Numbered from the stretch's first letter, positions 24,841 through 34,105 are shown. The stretch is 64,000 nt of DNA from Spirosoma linguale DSM 74 (GCA_000024525.1 CP001769.1:2466001-2530000), one strand, 5' to 3'. Notes: a model not told the origin generated them from the sequence alone. Numbers and translations are program-made.

Positions 24841-25290
24841 ATGAATACTTTACCACTTTTCAACTCGACAACCCTGCCCCCCCTTGTTCTTGTGCTGGAT
24901 GACGACGAAGACGACTGTTTCCTGCTCACACATTTAGTGAACGAACTCTTTTCGGAGCAGGTATCGCTGGTCTGTACGACAAACCAGGCTGACTTCCTGG
25001 CTCAGGTAGCCTCACCGGAACAAGCACTCGCCCTGATCATGCTGGATTATCATTTGCCCCTGACGACCGCCGAAGAGCTGATTTGCTACATCCGGGCACA
25101 GGCCGACCTCCAGCCTGTGCCCGTAGTTGTCTGGTCAGCCCAGGCGACCCCTCAGCAGCAACAGGCTTGTTTGGTCAACGGCGCCAGCGACTATCTCGCT
25201 AAACAGACAGGCTTGGGGAATCTGTCCGCACAACTCCACCAAGTCTTCACCCGCTACATCCTGCCTCTTTCCGGATCTTCTTACCGTTGA
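24841..25290 (+). CDS. Single-domain response regulator
   Basis: The 149-residue receiver has the acidic cluster VLDDDEDD, a phosphoacceptor aspartate in IMLDYHLP, the T/S position in VVWSAQ and the conserved lysine in DYLAKQ. The DDDEDDCFLL start is typical of the Rcp-like receivers that pair with bacteriophytochrome- or PAS-type kinases in Bacteroidota. There is no output domain. A CHASE3 kinase gene lies 1.1 kb downstream on the other strand and is a possible partner. Confidence 0.9.
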   Translation: MNTLPLFNSTTLPPLVLVLDDDEDDCFLLTHLVNELFSEQVSLVCTTNQADFLAQVASPEQALALIMLDYHLPLTTAEELICYIRAQADLQPVPVVVWSAQATPQQQQACLVNGASDYLAKQTGLGNLSAQLHQVFTRYILPLSGSSYR

Positions 25291-25636
25291 GTGTCCTCTG
25301 AGTCAATCGTTCGTACCATCCCTCATTCGAGGAGCCTGCGTCACGGTCTGTTTAGCCTACTTCTTCAACTGACCCTTGATTAGGGTTAGTTTGTCACAAC
25401 TACCTAATAGCCGATGCCGGGCCTGTATCGCTTTCAAGGTCTGCATATGAAACTATACAGGATACCAAAAAACTAAAAAAAAGATGGGTCGGCCAGCTAA
25501 AAATTTAGTTAACACCGTATCTAACTTTTTTATAACCGACTAATAACTAAATTATTATGCAATGATTCTAAGTAGTTATGTTGCATTACATTTACGTATT
25601 AGTCCCTAACTAATATTAACTATCAATTTATATTAA
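25291..25636. other. Intergenic region without recognised features
   Basis: This 346-bp AT-rich stretch contains no frame or hairpin I can support. Its last 100 bases are very AT-rich and probably hold the promoter of the 117-residue gene that follows. Confidence 0.5.
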
Positions 25637-25990
25637 ATGAAAAATGGTATACAAAAACGGTCTTTATCAACGGAGATAGCGGATTCAGCTCAGTTGGCAC
25701 TTATCGAATGGACGAAAGCCATTAATGAATTTAGGGCGAGTTACCTTGCATTGAGTAAGACTGATCTCCAATTGGTGAAAAGTAAGCGGTCAAGTACTTA
25801 TCTTGGTCAATGCCTCGAAAGCCAGCCTACCCAGCTGTTGGCTGTAATGTGCCAGGAACTAGTTCTCCTTAGTCAGGAGATTCATGAGCCATTTAATTGT
25901 TTCTTTCTTCAAGTTCATACTAGTCGTCTCCAACGATTAACGCATAAAGCCAATCAGTTAATTAGCCTCATGAAGCAGCCCATGTGCTAG
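25637..25990 (+). CDS. Hypothetical helical protein
   Basis: The 117-residue product starts ATG with AT-rich sequence upstream and is predicted mostly helical (LALIEWTKAINEFRASYLAL; LLAVMCQELVLLSQEI; LQRLTHKANQLISLMK). It has no signal peptide or membrane segment. I do not recognise a family. It lies between a receiver protein and a kinase, so a signalling link is possible but not shown. Confidence 0.5.
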   Translation: MKNGIQKRSLSTEIADSAQLALIEWTKAINEFRASYLALSKTDLQLVKSKRSSTYLGQCLESQPTQLLAVMCQELVLLSQEIHEPFNCFFLQVHTSRLQRLTHKANQLISLMKQPMC

Positions 25991-26126
25991 CGATGTAAAG
26001 GTCCTTAGACTAAAAGCATTTCTGTTCTTATCTTCTGTGGGCTGTGACGTGCTAGGCATGCGGATGAGCATTAGCAAGAGAGTATTCCGCTAACTATCAG
26101 CCACATAGCTATCTACATTACCCCTA

Positions 26127-26384
26127 TTGTGGCCTAGCGACAGAAACACCCATCATCAAAAAGTGATTGAGGTATCGGAAAGCAATACCGCCTACCATCG
26201 ATTTTTAGTCTTTGTTGTCATGAATATTTCGGTGCTGGTGCTCTCATTTGGGATTGATTATTGGTGTCTTTACTGGATCAACCCAAAGAGTTTTGTGGGG
26301 ATCGATCCAAGTCTAACGGTTCCCGAACAACTCTTCGAAACGTGGTATTTTAGTGTACTGAACTACTCATTCGCAGGTAGATAG
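26127..26384 (+). pseudogene. Truncated two-helix ion-channel-like membrane protein
   Basis: The 85-residue frame has one long hydrophobic helix (about 26-50, VFVVMNISVLVLSFGIDYW) and then a stretch resembling a K+-channel pore helix (LFETWYFSVLNYSFAG), but the expected GYGD filter and second helix are replaced by R-stop. Its last 22 bp overlap the 3' end of the opposite-strand kinase. I read it as a channel gene cut at a rearrangement junction; a genuine small protein is the alternative. Confidence 0.45.
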
Positions 26385-28171
26385 ATGCTAAAGGTGGCCC
26401 CCTGACCAGGTTGACTAGTGGCCGTTATAGCTCCTCCATGATTGCTGACCACCTTCTCACAAATGGCCAGGCCAATCCCCGTACCTGCATAGGCACTCTT
26501 GCTGTGCAACCGCTGGAAGACCTGAAAAATGCGGTCGACATACTGCTCCTCAAATCCGATTCCATTGTCGGCTACATCGATGCGATGGTAGGTGGCCGCC
26601 ATCCGGGCGGGTTTTACCGAGGATGGCAATTCAGATGCTGGGACCGGGTGCGATTGAATCTCAATCTGGGGAACCACCCCGGTCCGGCGAAACTTGAGGG
26701 CATTAGCCAGCAGATTCAGAAACAGCTGCCCCAATTGAGACGCGTCGCCCAGTACCGTAGGGAGGGGATCAATTCGGATGATGGCCCGGGTTTCGTCAAT
26801 AAGAAGGTCTAAGTCAGTGGCCGCTTGCCGGGCTACCAGTGTGAGCGGCACAGCGTTTGTTGCATCTGGCTGGGTGGAAATCCGCGAATAGGCCAGTAAA
26901 TCCCGAATCAGTGTGGACATTCGACTGGCGGCTGACTGCATTCGTCGCAGGTAGTCGGCTGCATGCTCATCCAACTTATGGGAGTACTGACCCATAAGCA
27001 GCGTGCTGAACGACTCAATTTTACGCAAGGGCTCCTGTAAATCATGGCTGGCGACAAAGGCAAACGATTGCAGGCTGTCGTTGGAACGTTGCAATTCCTG
27101 ATTAGCACGTTGAAGTGCCAGAGCCTGCTGCTGCTGCGTCAGCTCGGCTTCCTTGAGAGCCGTTACATCCAGGAAACTCACCAGTACCCCATCTCCCTGT
27201 TTGACGTAGCGGCTATCAAACCAACCCTGAACGCGATCCGATTGGAAGTGCCGTATGCGGTAGAGCGGCTGACCGCTGGTAACCACTTGAACCAGATCGG
27301 CATAGATCCCATTGGTGCGGGTAACCGGTGCGTGGGTCAAGAGCGATACCTGCAGGAGTTCACCCGCCTGACGGCCCGCCACCTGATCGTTGACGGGGTT
27401 GGATAAGGTATAGATGAAGTCGACAATCTGGCCATCCAAGTCTCGGACGGCCTGATAAACGACCAGGCCGGTCGGCACATTCCGAATGATACTCTGGAGC
27501 AGTTCGGCGGTTTGACGAGTTGCCCGCTGGACCTCTAGCCGCTGGGTAAGTTCCTGCTGAATGATCCCAGAGGCCTGCCAGAAAGCCAGCAGGGCCAGCG
27601 CTAAGAGCAAGGCGATCAACCCCATGGTGTAGCGGTTGGCAGTCAGGGTCCGCTGCTGGCGGGTCTTGAGTAAGGCCTGCTCTACGGCAATCATGGCCCT
27701 CACCTGACGGCGTACGGCGTCCATACGCTGTTTCCCCTGTTTCAGTAGCGCGTCCGCTGCTGGCGAAGGGATAGTTCGAACGAGTTGATCGACAATGGCT
27801 ACTTTGGCCTTCGCCAGCTGGTCTAATTGTCTGGCTCGCCGTTGCTGAGCGGGGTTATCGGCCACCAGTTTGGGCAGGGCCTCTAAGTTGCTGTCAATCC
27901 GGGGCCTGGCTTGTCGGTAGGGTTCAAGAAACACCCTATCCCGGGTAGCCGCGAAGCCCCGGGCACCCGTCTCGGCATCGACCAACAAAGCCTCCACGGC
28001 CTTTAATTGGTCAATGACCTGATAGGTATGCTCTACCCACTGGCTGTTTGCATCTTGCCGAACCTGCTGATAGCCCAATAGCAGTAAGCCAAGCAGGAGT
28101 AAAAAGCCGGCGATGATCACGCTGAAGTCGATTCGCATGCGGGCCTTAAAAGTATCAAACGAATGTGGCAT
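26363..28171 (-). CDS. CHASE3-PAS sensor histidine kinase
   Basis: The 602-residue protein has a membrane helix (about 14-34), a CHASE3 extracytoplasmic domain (about 40-180, with EALLVDAETGARGF), a second helix (about 184-205), a PAS-like domain (about 220-345), a short coiled coil, HisKA with the phosphoacceptor in VASHDLQEPLRKI and a HATPase domain (NLLANALKFR, DNGIGF, GTGIGLAI). The SHDLQEPLRK form is typical of bacteriophytochrome-like kinases. No output regulator is adjacent on the same strand; the receiver at 24841 is the nearest candidate. Confidence 0.93.
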   Translation of the reverse strand: MPHSFDTFKARMRIDFSVIIAGFLLLLGLLLLGYQQVRQDANSQWVEHTYQVIDQLKAVEALLVDAETGARGFAATRDRVFLEPYRQARPRIDSNLEALPKLVADNPAQQRRARQLDQLAKAKVAIVDQLVRTIPSPAADALLKQGKQRMDAVRRQVRAMIAVEQALLKTRQQRTLTANRYTMGLIALLLALALLAFWQASGIIQQELTQRLEVQRATRQTAELLQSIIRNVPTGLVVYQAVRDLDGQIVDFIYTLSNPVNDQVAGRQAGELLQVSLLTHAPVTRTNGIYADLVQVVTSGQPLYRIRHFQSDRVQGWFDSRYVKQGDGVLVSFLDVTALKEAELTQQQQALALQRANQELQRSNDSLQSFAFVASHDLQEPLRKIESFSTLLMGQYSHKLDEHAADYLRRMQSAASRMSTLIRDLLAYSRISTQPDATNAVPLTLVARQAATDLDLLIDETRAIIRIDPLPTVLGDASQLGQLFLNLLANALKFRRTGVVPQIEIQSHPVPASELPSSVKPARMAATYHRIDVADNGIGFEEQYVDRIFQVFQRLHSKSAYAGTGIGLAICEKVVSNHGGAITATSQPGQGATFSIYLPANE

Positions 28172-28323
28172 GTGTAAGACAAGCGATAAAATGGTACCTT
28201 CTAGCCGTAACTAAATTAATACCTATATAGTCTACAAAATTAGTTCTAATCTCAGTTCAGATGAGTTGGTTAGGCCATGAAGAGATACCGGAAGCCGTAC
28301 TACCAAAGTTTGAGCACGGTTTC

Positions 28324-28369
28324 ACAATAGCCGGTTGGGTGGGGTATCCCCTACCTATCCGGCTATTGT
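28324..28369. repeat. Imperfect 46-bp hairpin
   Basis: ACAATAGCCGG at 28324-28334 and its complement at 28359-28369 form the outer stem, and the interior (GGTGGGGTATCCCCTACC) also self-pairs. It lies between the kinase promoter and the PQQ-like fragment; it may be a terminator or a protein site. Confidence 0.55.
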
Positions 28370-28458
28370 GGCTATGGGGTAGAAAGAAAGGTATCGGATC
28401 GTATTATATAGACCAGTTCACCGGCAACCACGGGGCTCTAGTACACAGGATTCCCCAA

Positions 28459-28557
28459 TTAACTTGTCCACTTTGGCTGGCCGGTTGTGGCGTCGATGGC
28501 ATAGAGTCGGCGGAAGTATTGGCTTTCATAGGTGATGTAGTATGCCTTTGTGGTACT
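28459..28557 (-). pseudogene. Fragment of a PQQ-type beta-propeller repeat
   Basis: On the minus strand a frame reads ISTTKAYYITYESQYFRRLY, then AIDATTGQPKWTS and stop. The segment LYAIDATTGQPKW is the classic PQQ-propeller blade motif (YALDAxTGxxxW). Only about 32 residues remain, directly abutting the end of the truncated amidohydrolase. The plus-strand frame at 28261-28584 over this region is a shadow. Confidence 0.55.
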
Positions 28558-29300
28558 TATAGCTTCTTCCCATCTTGCTTATAGACAACCCCGCCTTTCA
28601 TGACAAACTGGACTGTTTCAAGAGCAGAGATGGTTTGCAGCGGGTCGGTCGTGACGGCGATAATATCAGCCAATTTACCCGGTGTGATCGAGCCGACCTT
28701 TTGCTGCCAGCCCAGTAGTTCGGCTGCGTGGATCGTGGCTGCCTGAATGGCTTGCATAGGCGTCATGCCCCACTTGACCATGTCGGCAAATTGTTTGGCG
28801 TTATCGCCGTATGGGAAAACACCCGCATCCGTACCGAAGGCGATCTTAACGCCAGCCTCCACCGCCTTTTGGAAACTTTGCCGCTGCCGAAGGCCAACTT
28901 GACGTTCTTTGTCAAGGATTAGCTCAGGAACACCCTGTTTTTTGTATTCGCTCAAGATATAATCGTCGTTGTAAATGTCGGCCACCAGATACGTGCCGCG
29001 CTGCTTCATAAGTTGAATGGCTTCGTCGTCTAGTAAACTACCATGTTCGATGGAGGCAGCACCCGCCCGAACCGCCATTTTGATAGCTTCTGTACCATGG
29101 GCGTGGGCAGCTACTTTACGCCCCCACATGCGGGTCTTATCCACAATAGCGTCCATTTCGGCCTGCGTGTACTGCGGAGCACCTACGCTTTCCTCCTCGG
29201 ACAGTACACTTGCGCTAGCCCCCATCTTGATGACGTCGGCCCCATATTTGATATTACCTGAGCTGTTGTGGAAGTAACTTTTATAAGCCCTACTTAACAT
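28557..29300 (-). pseudogene. Amidohydrolase, 5'-truncated
   Basis: The 247-residue frame is the C-terminal part of an imidazolonepropionase/prolidase-like amidohydrolase: KYGADVIKMGASAS, AAHAHGTEAIKMAVRAG (metal His region), SIEHGSLLDDEA, AFGTDAGVFPYGDN (metal Asp) and GSITPGKLADIIAV. Intact relatives have about 420 residues with a signal peptide and an N-terminal HxH metal site; both are missing. The first 12 residues look unrelated. It is probably inactive. Gene debris on both sides suggests rearrangement. Confidence 0.8.
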
Positions 29301-29320
29301 ATCCAGATTCAGTAATTAAA

Positions 29321-29514
29321 ATGAGGTGGTACGTATTACTGTTGACTTGGGGATCAGTGTTCTGGCTTGTAAGGGCCAAGATGGTTTTATTAAAGGAGAA
29401 CCCACTCTAGCCTATTGGCAAATTGGGTAGCAAAGAGAAACTGTAATTGTCTTACATGGAGGGCCTCCGTTCAGCAACGGCACCTTGGTTAGTGGGTTTA
29501 CTATTGGCTGGTAA
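29321..29514 (+). pseudogene. N-terminal remnant of an alpha/beta-hydrolase lipoprotein
   Basis: ATG 29321 opens a hydrophobic signal-like segment (MRWYVLLLTWGSV). In the next frame it continues VLACKGQDGFIKGEPTLAYW, with a lipobox (LAC), then QIG, an in-frame TAG, and ETVIVLHGGPP. The LHGGP motif is the oxyanion loop of proline-iminopeptidase-like hydrolases. The rest of the domain is missing, so this is a decayed 5' end. Confidence 0.6.
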
Positions 29515-29666
29515 ATCAATCCCATCAACGGTGATGGCCTCAACGTCTGGGCAAACTATACATACTTCACCCGCCTTCTTTTCTACTTCAGGGGTTTTCA
29601 CTGCATTTGTTTCTGGCTGATCATCCAACGACCGATACTTTTGGTCCCAGATGTCAACAAACCTCT

Positions 29667-30881
29667 ATGACTATGCACGCTCCACAAGTCCACCCCACCA
29701 CGGAGCGCAGCGCACTGGTTGATGCGCTTCGTGGGCTGGCCCTGCTGAGTATTGCCCTGGCCAACGTGCCCACGGGCGATGCGCTTAAAAGCACCCATTA
29801 CATCTTCCTAAATAGCCAGGCCATCAACCCGATTCTGGAAGCGGCTAAGCACATCCTGATCAGCACGAAGTTCATTACCCTCTTTTCCATTCTGTTTGGC
29901 TACGGTTTCTATACCCAGCTAAACCGGGCCACGCAGTGGGGTACTTCTTTCAGGCGCTACTTTACGATGCGTATGCTACTGCTGCTGATCATTGGGTGTC
30001 TGCATGCTTACCTGCTCTGGTTCGGCGACATTATCCGGTACTACGCCCTCTGCGGCATGGCGCTGCTCGTCTTTCATCAGCTTTCCACCCGAAAACTGCT
30101 CATTACGGCCCTGGTCTTCATGGTTCCGGTCACGGCCATCCTGTTCATTCTGAACGGCCTGCTGGAACTACAACGCTACAGCTACGATTACACCATTCCC
30201 GACCGGATCATCTATGAGACATCTTACTTAAACTACCTGCGCGACAACTTCACCATTGATCCAATGGTCAATTTTGTCCAGGATTCGCCCATCACGTTTG
30301 CGGCCTGTTTCGGAAAAATCCTGTTTGGTTACTGGCTGGGTCGAATTAGCTTTTTTCAGCAACCCCAACGGTTCGGGCGCATGCTGAAGAAGTGGTTCTG
30401 GTGGGGACTTTCGGTGGGAACTTTTGCCAGCGTGGGCTACTGGGCAGTTAGTACGGGGCGGCTAACGTTAGACCTTCCACTACTGTGGTTGCCTTTTGTC
30501 ATTGCGGGCGGGCTGGTGCTCCACAGCCTGTTCTATATCGCAGCCTTTGTGAGGGTATTTCAAACCCAGCGAGGTAAGCGGGTTTTGCTGATTTTCGCTC
30601 CCCTCGGAAAAATGGCCCTGACCAACTACCTGCTTCAGACGGTCTTTTATCTGCTCTTTTTTTACGCCTGGCCCCACGCCTGGCCAACAAGCCAACGAAT
30701 CAGTCTGGCCGAGGTGTATCTGCTCACGTTGCTCTTTTATGGATTGCAGGTACTCTTCAGCCACTGGTGGCTACGGTATTTCAGTCAGGGGCCGGTGGAA
30801 TTCCTTTGGAAAAAGATGGCTTATCGGCAGCTTGGGCCGGGTGACCGCCCGGCATCGCAAATCTCTTCGATTCCGTCCTGA
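29667..30881 (+). CDS. DUF418-family multi-pass membrane protein
   Basis: The start ATG 29667 gives MTMHAPQVHPTTERSALVD; the longer frame from 29607 is less likely. The 404-residue protein opens with the family hallmark ALRGLALLSIALAN and ends with the DUF418 region (LGKMALTNYLLQT, LLFYGLQVLFSHWWL, FSQGPVEFLWK). About ten membrane helices are visible. DUF418 proteins resemble acyltransferase-3-type membrane enzymes, but their reaction is not established. The next gene (membrane LytTR) begins 36 bp downstream and may be co-transcribed. Confidence 0.9.
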   Translation: MTMHAPQVHPTTERSALVDALRGLALLSIALANVPTGDALKSTHYIFLNSQAINPILEAAKHILISTKFITLFSILFGYGFYTQLNRATQWGTSFRRYFTMRMLLLLIIGCLHAYLLWFGDIIRYYALCGMALLVFHQLSTRKLLITALVFMVPVTAILFILNGLLELQRYSYDYTIPDRIIYETSYLNYLRDNFTIDPMVNFVQDSPITFAACFGKILFGYWLGRISFFQQPQRFGRMLKKWFWWGLSVGTFASVGYWAVSTGRLTLDLPLLWLPFVIAGGLVLHSLFYIAAFVRVFQTQRGKRVLLIFAPLGKMALTNYLLQTVFYLLFFYAWPHAWPTSQRISLAEVYLLTLLFYGLQVLFSHWWLRYFSQGPVEFLWKKMAYRQLGPGDRPASQISSIPS

Positions 30882-30917
30882 TTCGGCCAGGCAATCAGTT
30901 GCATAACCCGAATAAAA

Positions 30918-31880
30918 ATGAAGACGATGAACCAGCCAGCCCCGTTTTCTTCCCGGCCCTTTGTTTATTTTTGCGTTCGTTCAGCACGCCCCCTCTCTGC
31001 ATTGACTACCATACTTTCGCCCGTTACTGATCCACCCCTTGACTACCCGGACAGACGTTTTCGACTGGTTGGCAGTCTGGTCGTATCGTATCTGGTCGAT
31101 ACCATAGCCCGCACCGAATCACTGATAGACCGCCTGGGTAATGCCGCCTTTTACATTGATCTGTTTGGCGGCTTTTTGATGGTAGCAGTGGTTTGGGAGG
31201 TCATCCGAGCTGTCGTAATCCGGCTGGACCGGCGGCTGGACTGGTTCGGTCAAACGACCCGGCGGCTTGGTGTTCAGTTGGTGGCGGGCGTGGCCTTTCC
31301 GGCCTTGCTGAGCTTTCTACTTACGCTGGTCTATATGCAGGTCATGTGGCAGCAAAATATTTTCGACGCCGGTTGGCTCGATACCGAGTTCTACCTGGTT
31401 CTCCTCCTGATTGTTTTTATCAACGTTTACTACTTCACCTTCTGGCTGTATGGTCGGCATAAACGAACCCCGGCCATACAGCCCGTTTCGTCGGTGCAGA
31501 ATACGTCGTCTGTATCCCAACCAGGCCCGATACAGGTGGTCAAGGGCGAAAAAATCAGGCTGCTGGCTCCCCCGACAGTAGCCTATGCTTTTCTGAAAGA
31601 CGGATACTGCTATATTAAAACGTTCGATGCCGACGTGTTTGTGACCACCTTCGTGCTCGATGATCTCTCTGAAAAACTTAGCCCGGCCGATTTCTTTCGT
31701 GCCAACCGCCAGGTCATCGTCAACCGGGTAGCCATCCAGTCGTACAGGAGCATCGGGAACGGAAAAATTGACGTACAGATAACGCCGGATTTTGGGGAAG
31801 AACTTATTGTCAGCCAAAAGCGGGCCAAAGCCTTTCGAGAGTGGATAGGCGGGCGGAGTGCCAAATCGACTGAAGATTAG
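30918..31880 (+). CDS. Membrane-anchored LytTR DNA-binding protein
   Basis: The 320-residue protein has membrane helices at about 50-65, 80-105, 120-145 and 155-180, then a linker and a C-terminal LytTR domain (about 205-310: YAFLKDGYCYIKT, FFRANRQVIVNRVAI, ELIVSQKRAKAFREW). It has no receiver domain, so it is a one-component membrane regulator. It may sense an envelope or membrane signal and act on nearby promoters. It follows the DUF418 gene closely, suggesting a functional pair. Confidence 0.88.
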   Translation: MKTMNQPAPFSSRPFVYFCVRSARPLSALTTILSPVTDPPLDYPDRRFRLVGSLVVSYLVDTIARTESLIDRLGNAAFYIDLFGGFLMVAVVWEVIRAVVIRLDRRLDWFGQTTRRLGVQLVAGVAFPALLSFLLTLVYMQVMWQQNIFDAGWLDTEFYLVLLLIVFINVYYFTFWLYGRHKRTPAIQPVSSVQNTSSVSQPGPIQVVKGEKIRLLAPPTVAYAFLKDGYCYIKTFDADVFVTTFVLDDLSEKLSPADFFRANRQVIVNRVAIQSYRSIGNGKIDVQITPDFGEELIVSQKRAKAFREWIGGRSAKSTED

Positions 31881-31914
31881 TGCTTCGTGAGTAAGTCTGT
31901 TCCCTTCAAGCAGC

Positions 31915-32006
31915 AGATATATGAACGTCCCTTTGCCTCGCACGGGAGCCTTCAAAGCGACAGCTTTTTTTTTAACATCTGTCAAACTTGATCAATCGCT
32001 TACGCT
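31915..32006 (+). repeat. Dispersed intergenic repeat, copy 1 (long form)
   Basis: Contains ATGAACGTCCCTTTGCCTCG, GGGAGCC and the tail TTTAACATCTGTCAAAC with ATCAATCGCTTACGC, matching the consensus seen in about ten other gaps. It follows the membrane LytTR gene by 34 bp. The rest of the 309-bp gap to 32189 holds nothing recognised. Confidence 0.65.
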
Positions 32007-32189
32007 TTTGATGTTACTTTAGGGAGAGACAATCATAGGCAGACTATATCCAACGCTGCAGAAACCGTCCATTTTCAAAATGGTTAGTTTAAAACGAATC
32101 TACCCTTTATTCCTTTTCAACCCTTTAGCCGAAGACACTTTTTCTTGGACTATGTTTTAACAGCCCGCTTTTCAATATCGACTAGCTAG

Positions 32190-32777
32190 TCAAGTTTCCA
32201 TTAAGGCGGTATAACTTTCTTTTAGTTGAGCTAATAATCGCATCTCGTTGCGAATCTGCCGGTATATGATCACACATAGGACAACCAGAAAAAGGGCACC
32301 GGAAACGATGATGTATCGATAGAACCCTTCGCTAACCCCCACTTTAAAATAAGGTAAAAGGATACTAAAGCCCCACACATAACTACCCAAACTTAAGGGA
32401 GTTGCTACAAATTGAATCTGTTGCCTTAATTGGTGGAAGGACCTGATTTGATCCAGGCAGGCACGAAGATCGCTGCTTGGATTAATGGCCGCGAACCGGC
32501 GATAGCTATAATATTCCACAACAATTCGCAACAATAGGGCGACAATCATCATCAGACTACCCACTAGAACCGTCCGATTCGTGGTTGTTCCGTAAACCCA
32601 AAAGTAGCCAGTTAGTAAGAGGACGGTCGCCGACAGGGTCGTCATTGTCCCATAGTGAAAGGCAAGTAGTTTTTTGTTATTGGTTTCGGCTCTGGCGATT
32701 ATTGTTCGAGCCACCTGGGACTGATTCGGGTCTGGCTGCTGGTTCCAAAGCGCCTGGATGTACTCAAAGTTAGTCAT
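32190..32777 (-). CDS. Membrane protein encoded with the ECF sigma factor
   Basis: The 195-residue product has a soluble N-terminal 35 residues and four hydrophobic helices (about 42-60, 68-88, 122-142, 150-172), then a basic/helical tail. Its start overlaps the sigma-factor stop by 4 bp (ATGA), so translation is coupled. By position it could be an anti-sigma factor, but no zinc-finger or FecR-like anti-sigma domain is visible. The N-terminal cytoplasmic segment would be the part able to hold the sigma factor. Confidence 0.78.
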   Translation of the reverse strand: MTNFEYIQALWNQQPDPNQSQVARTIIARAETNNKKLLAFHYGTMTTLSATVLLLTGYFWVYGTTTNRTVLVGSLMMIVALLLRIVVEYYSYRRFAAINPSSDLRACLDQIRSFHQLRQQIQFVATPLSLGSYVWGFSILLPYFKVGVSEGFYRYIIVSGALFLVVLCVIIYRQIRNEMRLLAQLKESYTALMET

Positions 32778-33262
32778 GACTGGATCAAGGTAGCTAGGCT
32801 TTTTTTGATTCGGTGAATTTTTACTCGCAGCAAACTTTCTGAAATACCAACAATACCAGCAATTTCTTCGTAGGGCAGCCCATCCAATACCAGTAAGATA
32901 ATTAAGCGAGCGGTCTCGTTGAGTTGGTAAATTCCACGATACATTTGCTGAAATCGCTCCTCGGTCGCCAATGCATCGTTATCTTCAGCTCTCTCAGGAA
33001 GAGTGTCCGTTTGAACTTCCTTATTGGCAGCAGCCTTCCGGCGCTGTAGCAGACGCGTATTAACCGCTATCCTGTAAATCCAGGTACTGACCGAAGCCTC
33101 CTGTCTAAATTGGCTTCGATGTTGCCATACTTTCATAAATACCTCTTGCGCCAGATCCGTTGCGATGGCCTGATCGCCATTTACATAGCCTTTGCAAAGA
33201 CGCAAGACCTTCACAAAATGGGTATTATAGATTTGAGTGAATTCCTCCTCGTGTAGCGGCAT
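32774..33262 (-). CDS. ECF-type RNA polymerase sigma factor
   Basis: The 162-residue protein has region 2 (ATDLAQEVFMKVWQHRSQF, ASVSTWIYRIAVN) and region 4 (LLVLDGLPYEEIAGIVGISE, LRVKIHRIKKSL). It should direct RNA polymerase to a small regulon after release from a membrane inhibitor. The hydrolase gene ends 3 bp upstream and the membrane-protein gene overlaps its 3' end, so all three form one operon read on the minus strand. Confidence 0.93.
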   Translation of the reverse strand: MPLHEEEFTQIYNTHFVKVLRLCKGYVNGDQAIATDLAQEVFMKVWQHRSQFRQEASVSTWIYRIAVNTRLLQRRKAAANKEVQTDTLPERAEDNDALATEERFQQMYRGIYQLNETARLIILLVLDGLPYEEIAGIVGISESLLRVKIHRIKKSLATLIQS

Positions 33263-33265
33263 CAG

Positions 33266-34105
33266 TTACTGGAGATTCTCTCGGATCCTGGCGATAAACC
33301 ACGCAGGCTGGTCATACATAATAAAATGAGCGGATTGATCAGCATAGTAAATATGCTTCTCCTTTAGCCTGGCAAGTTGCTGATTCCAGGTCGTTTCAAC
33401 CTGTTGCCGATTGGGATAGGTAGCCGCCAGAATGACCACGGGCACTGTCGTATTGGCCAGCTCCTCCCGCAAGTCTAACTTTAATAAATCGACGTATCCA
33501 TACACGTAGGTTTTACGGTCCGCTTTCATCATCCAATCAACGAGTTGGTCATGTTTGGTTTGGTTCAAACTCATCCCGGAAGCCATCTGTCGGGCCATTT
33601 GATGAAAATGAGCACTATCCATAGCCAGTTGTTGCTTACTGAAAGGGTTGTCATACACCATCTGGCTTGCCTTAAAGTTAGGCATAAGTAAGGCACCGGT
33701 GCAGGGTAAAGCATCCACTGCAATGAGCTTCTTAAATAAAGCTGGTTCGGCGGTCACTAGCCACATACCCAAGGTTCCTCCCAAACTATGGCCAATGATG
33801 GTCACGTGATGTAAGTTCTTGTTTTTAATGTACTCGATGAGTTGAGTCTTAATGGTAGGCAGCCAGGGCAACCCGATTGGCGGCACACCGCCAAAGCCGG
33901 CGAACGTAAAAGCATGACATTCATGGTTTGTCGAGATAGCCGCAACGGTTTCCTGCCACACATCGGCGGTACAGGTGAATCCTGGTAATAAGAATACGGG
34001 CTCTCCCCGACCAGTGACCTTAACTGTAAAGGCCGTTTGTTGAGCCAGCAAACGGGAAGAAAGGAACAAAATTGGGAAAAGCCAGACGAGCTTAGTGATT
34101 TTCAT
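33266..34105 (-). CDS. Secreted alpha/beta hydrolase
   Basis: The 279-residue protein has a signal peptide (FPILFLSSRLLA-QQ) and an alpha/beta-hydrolase core: oxyanion region FLLPGFTCTADVW, nucleophile elbow GHSLGG, catalytic acid probably in the VVILAATYPN/Y region, and histidine in QSAHFIMYDQP. Esterase, lipase or lactonase activity in the periplasm is likely; the substrate is unknown. It is the first gene of the operon with the ECF sigma factor, an unusual partner. Confidence 0.88.
   Translation of the reverse strand: MKITKLVWLFPILFLSSRLLAQQTAFTVKVTGRGEPVFLLPGFTCTADVWQETVAAISTNHECHAFTFAGFGGVPPIGLPWLPTIKTQLIEYIKNKNLHHVTIIGHSLGGTLGMWLVTAEPALFKKLIAVDALPCTGALLMPNFKASQMVYDNPFSKQQLAMDSAHFHQMARQMASGMSLNQTKHDQLVDWMMKADRKTYVYGYVDLLKLDLREELANTTVPVVILAATYPNRQQVETTWNQQLARLKEKHIYYADQSAHFIMYDQPAWFIARIRENLQ

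Noticed and set aside
28261..28584. Plus-strand 107-codon open frame
   Set aside because: It overlaps a 46-bp hairpin, the PQQ-propeller remnant on the other strand and the end of the amidohydrolase; no family and odd composition.
29452..29661. Minus-strand frame with natural-looking sequence (VEKKAGEVCIVCPDVEAITV)
   Set aside because: It has no start codon and overlaps the opposite-strand LHGGP hydrolase remnant; kept only as a curiosity.
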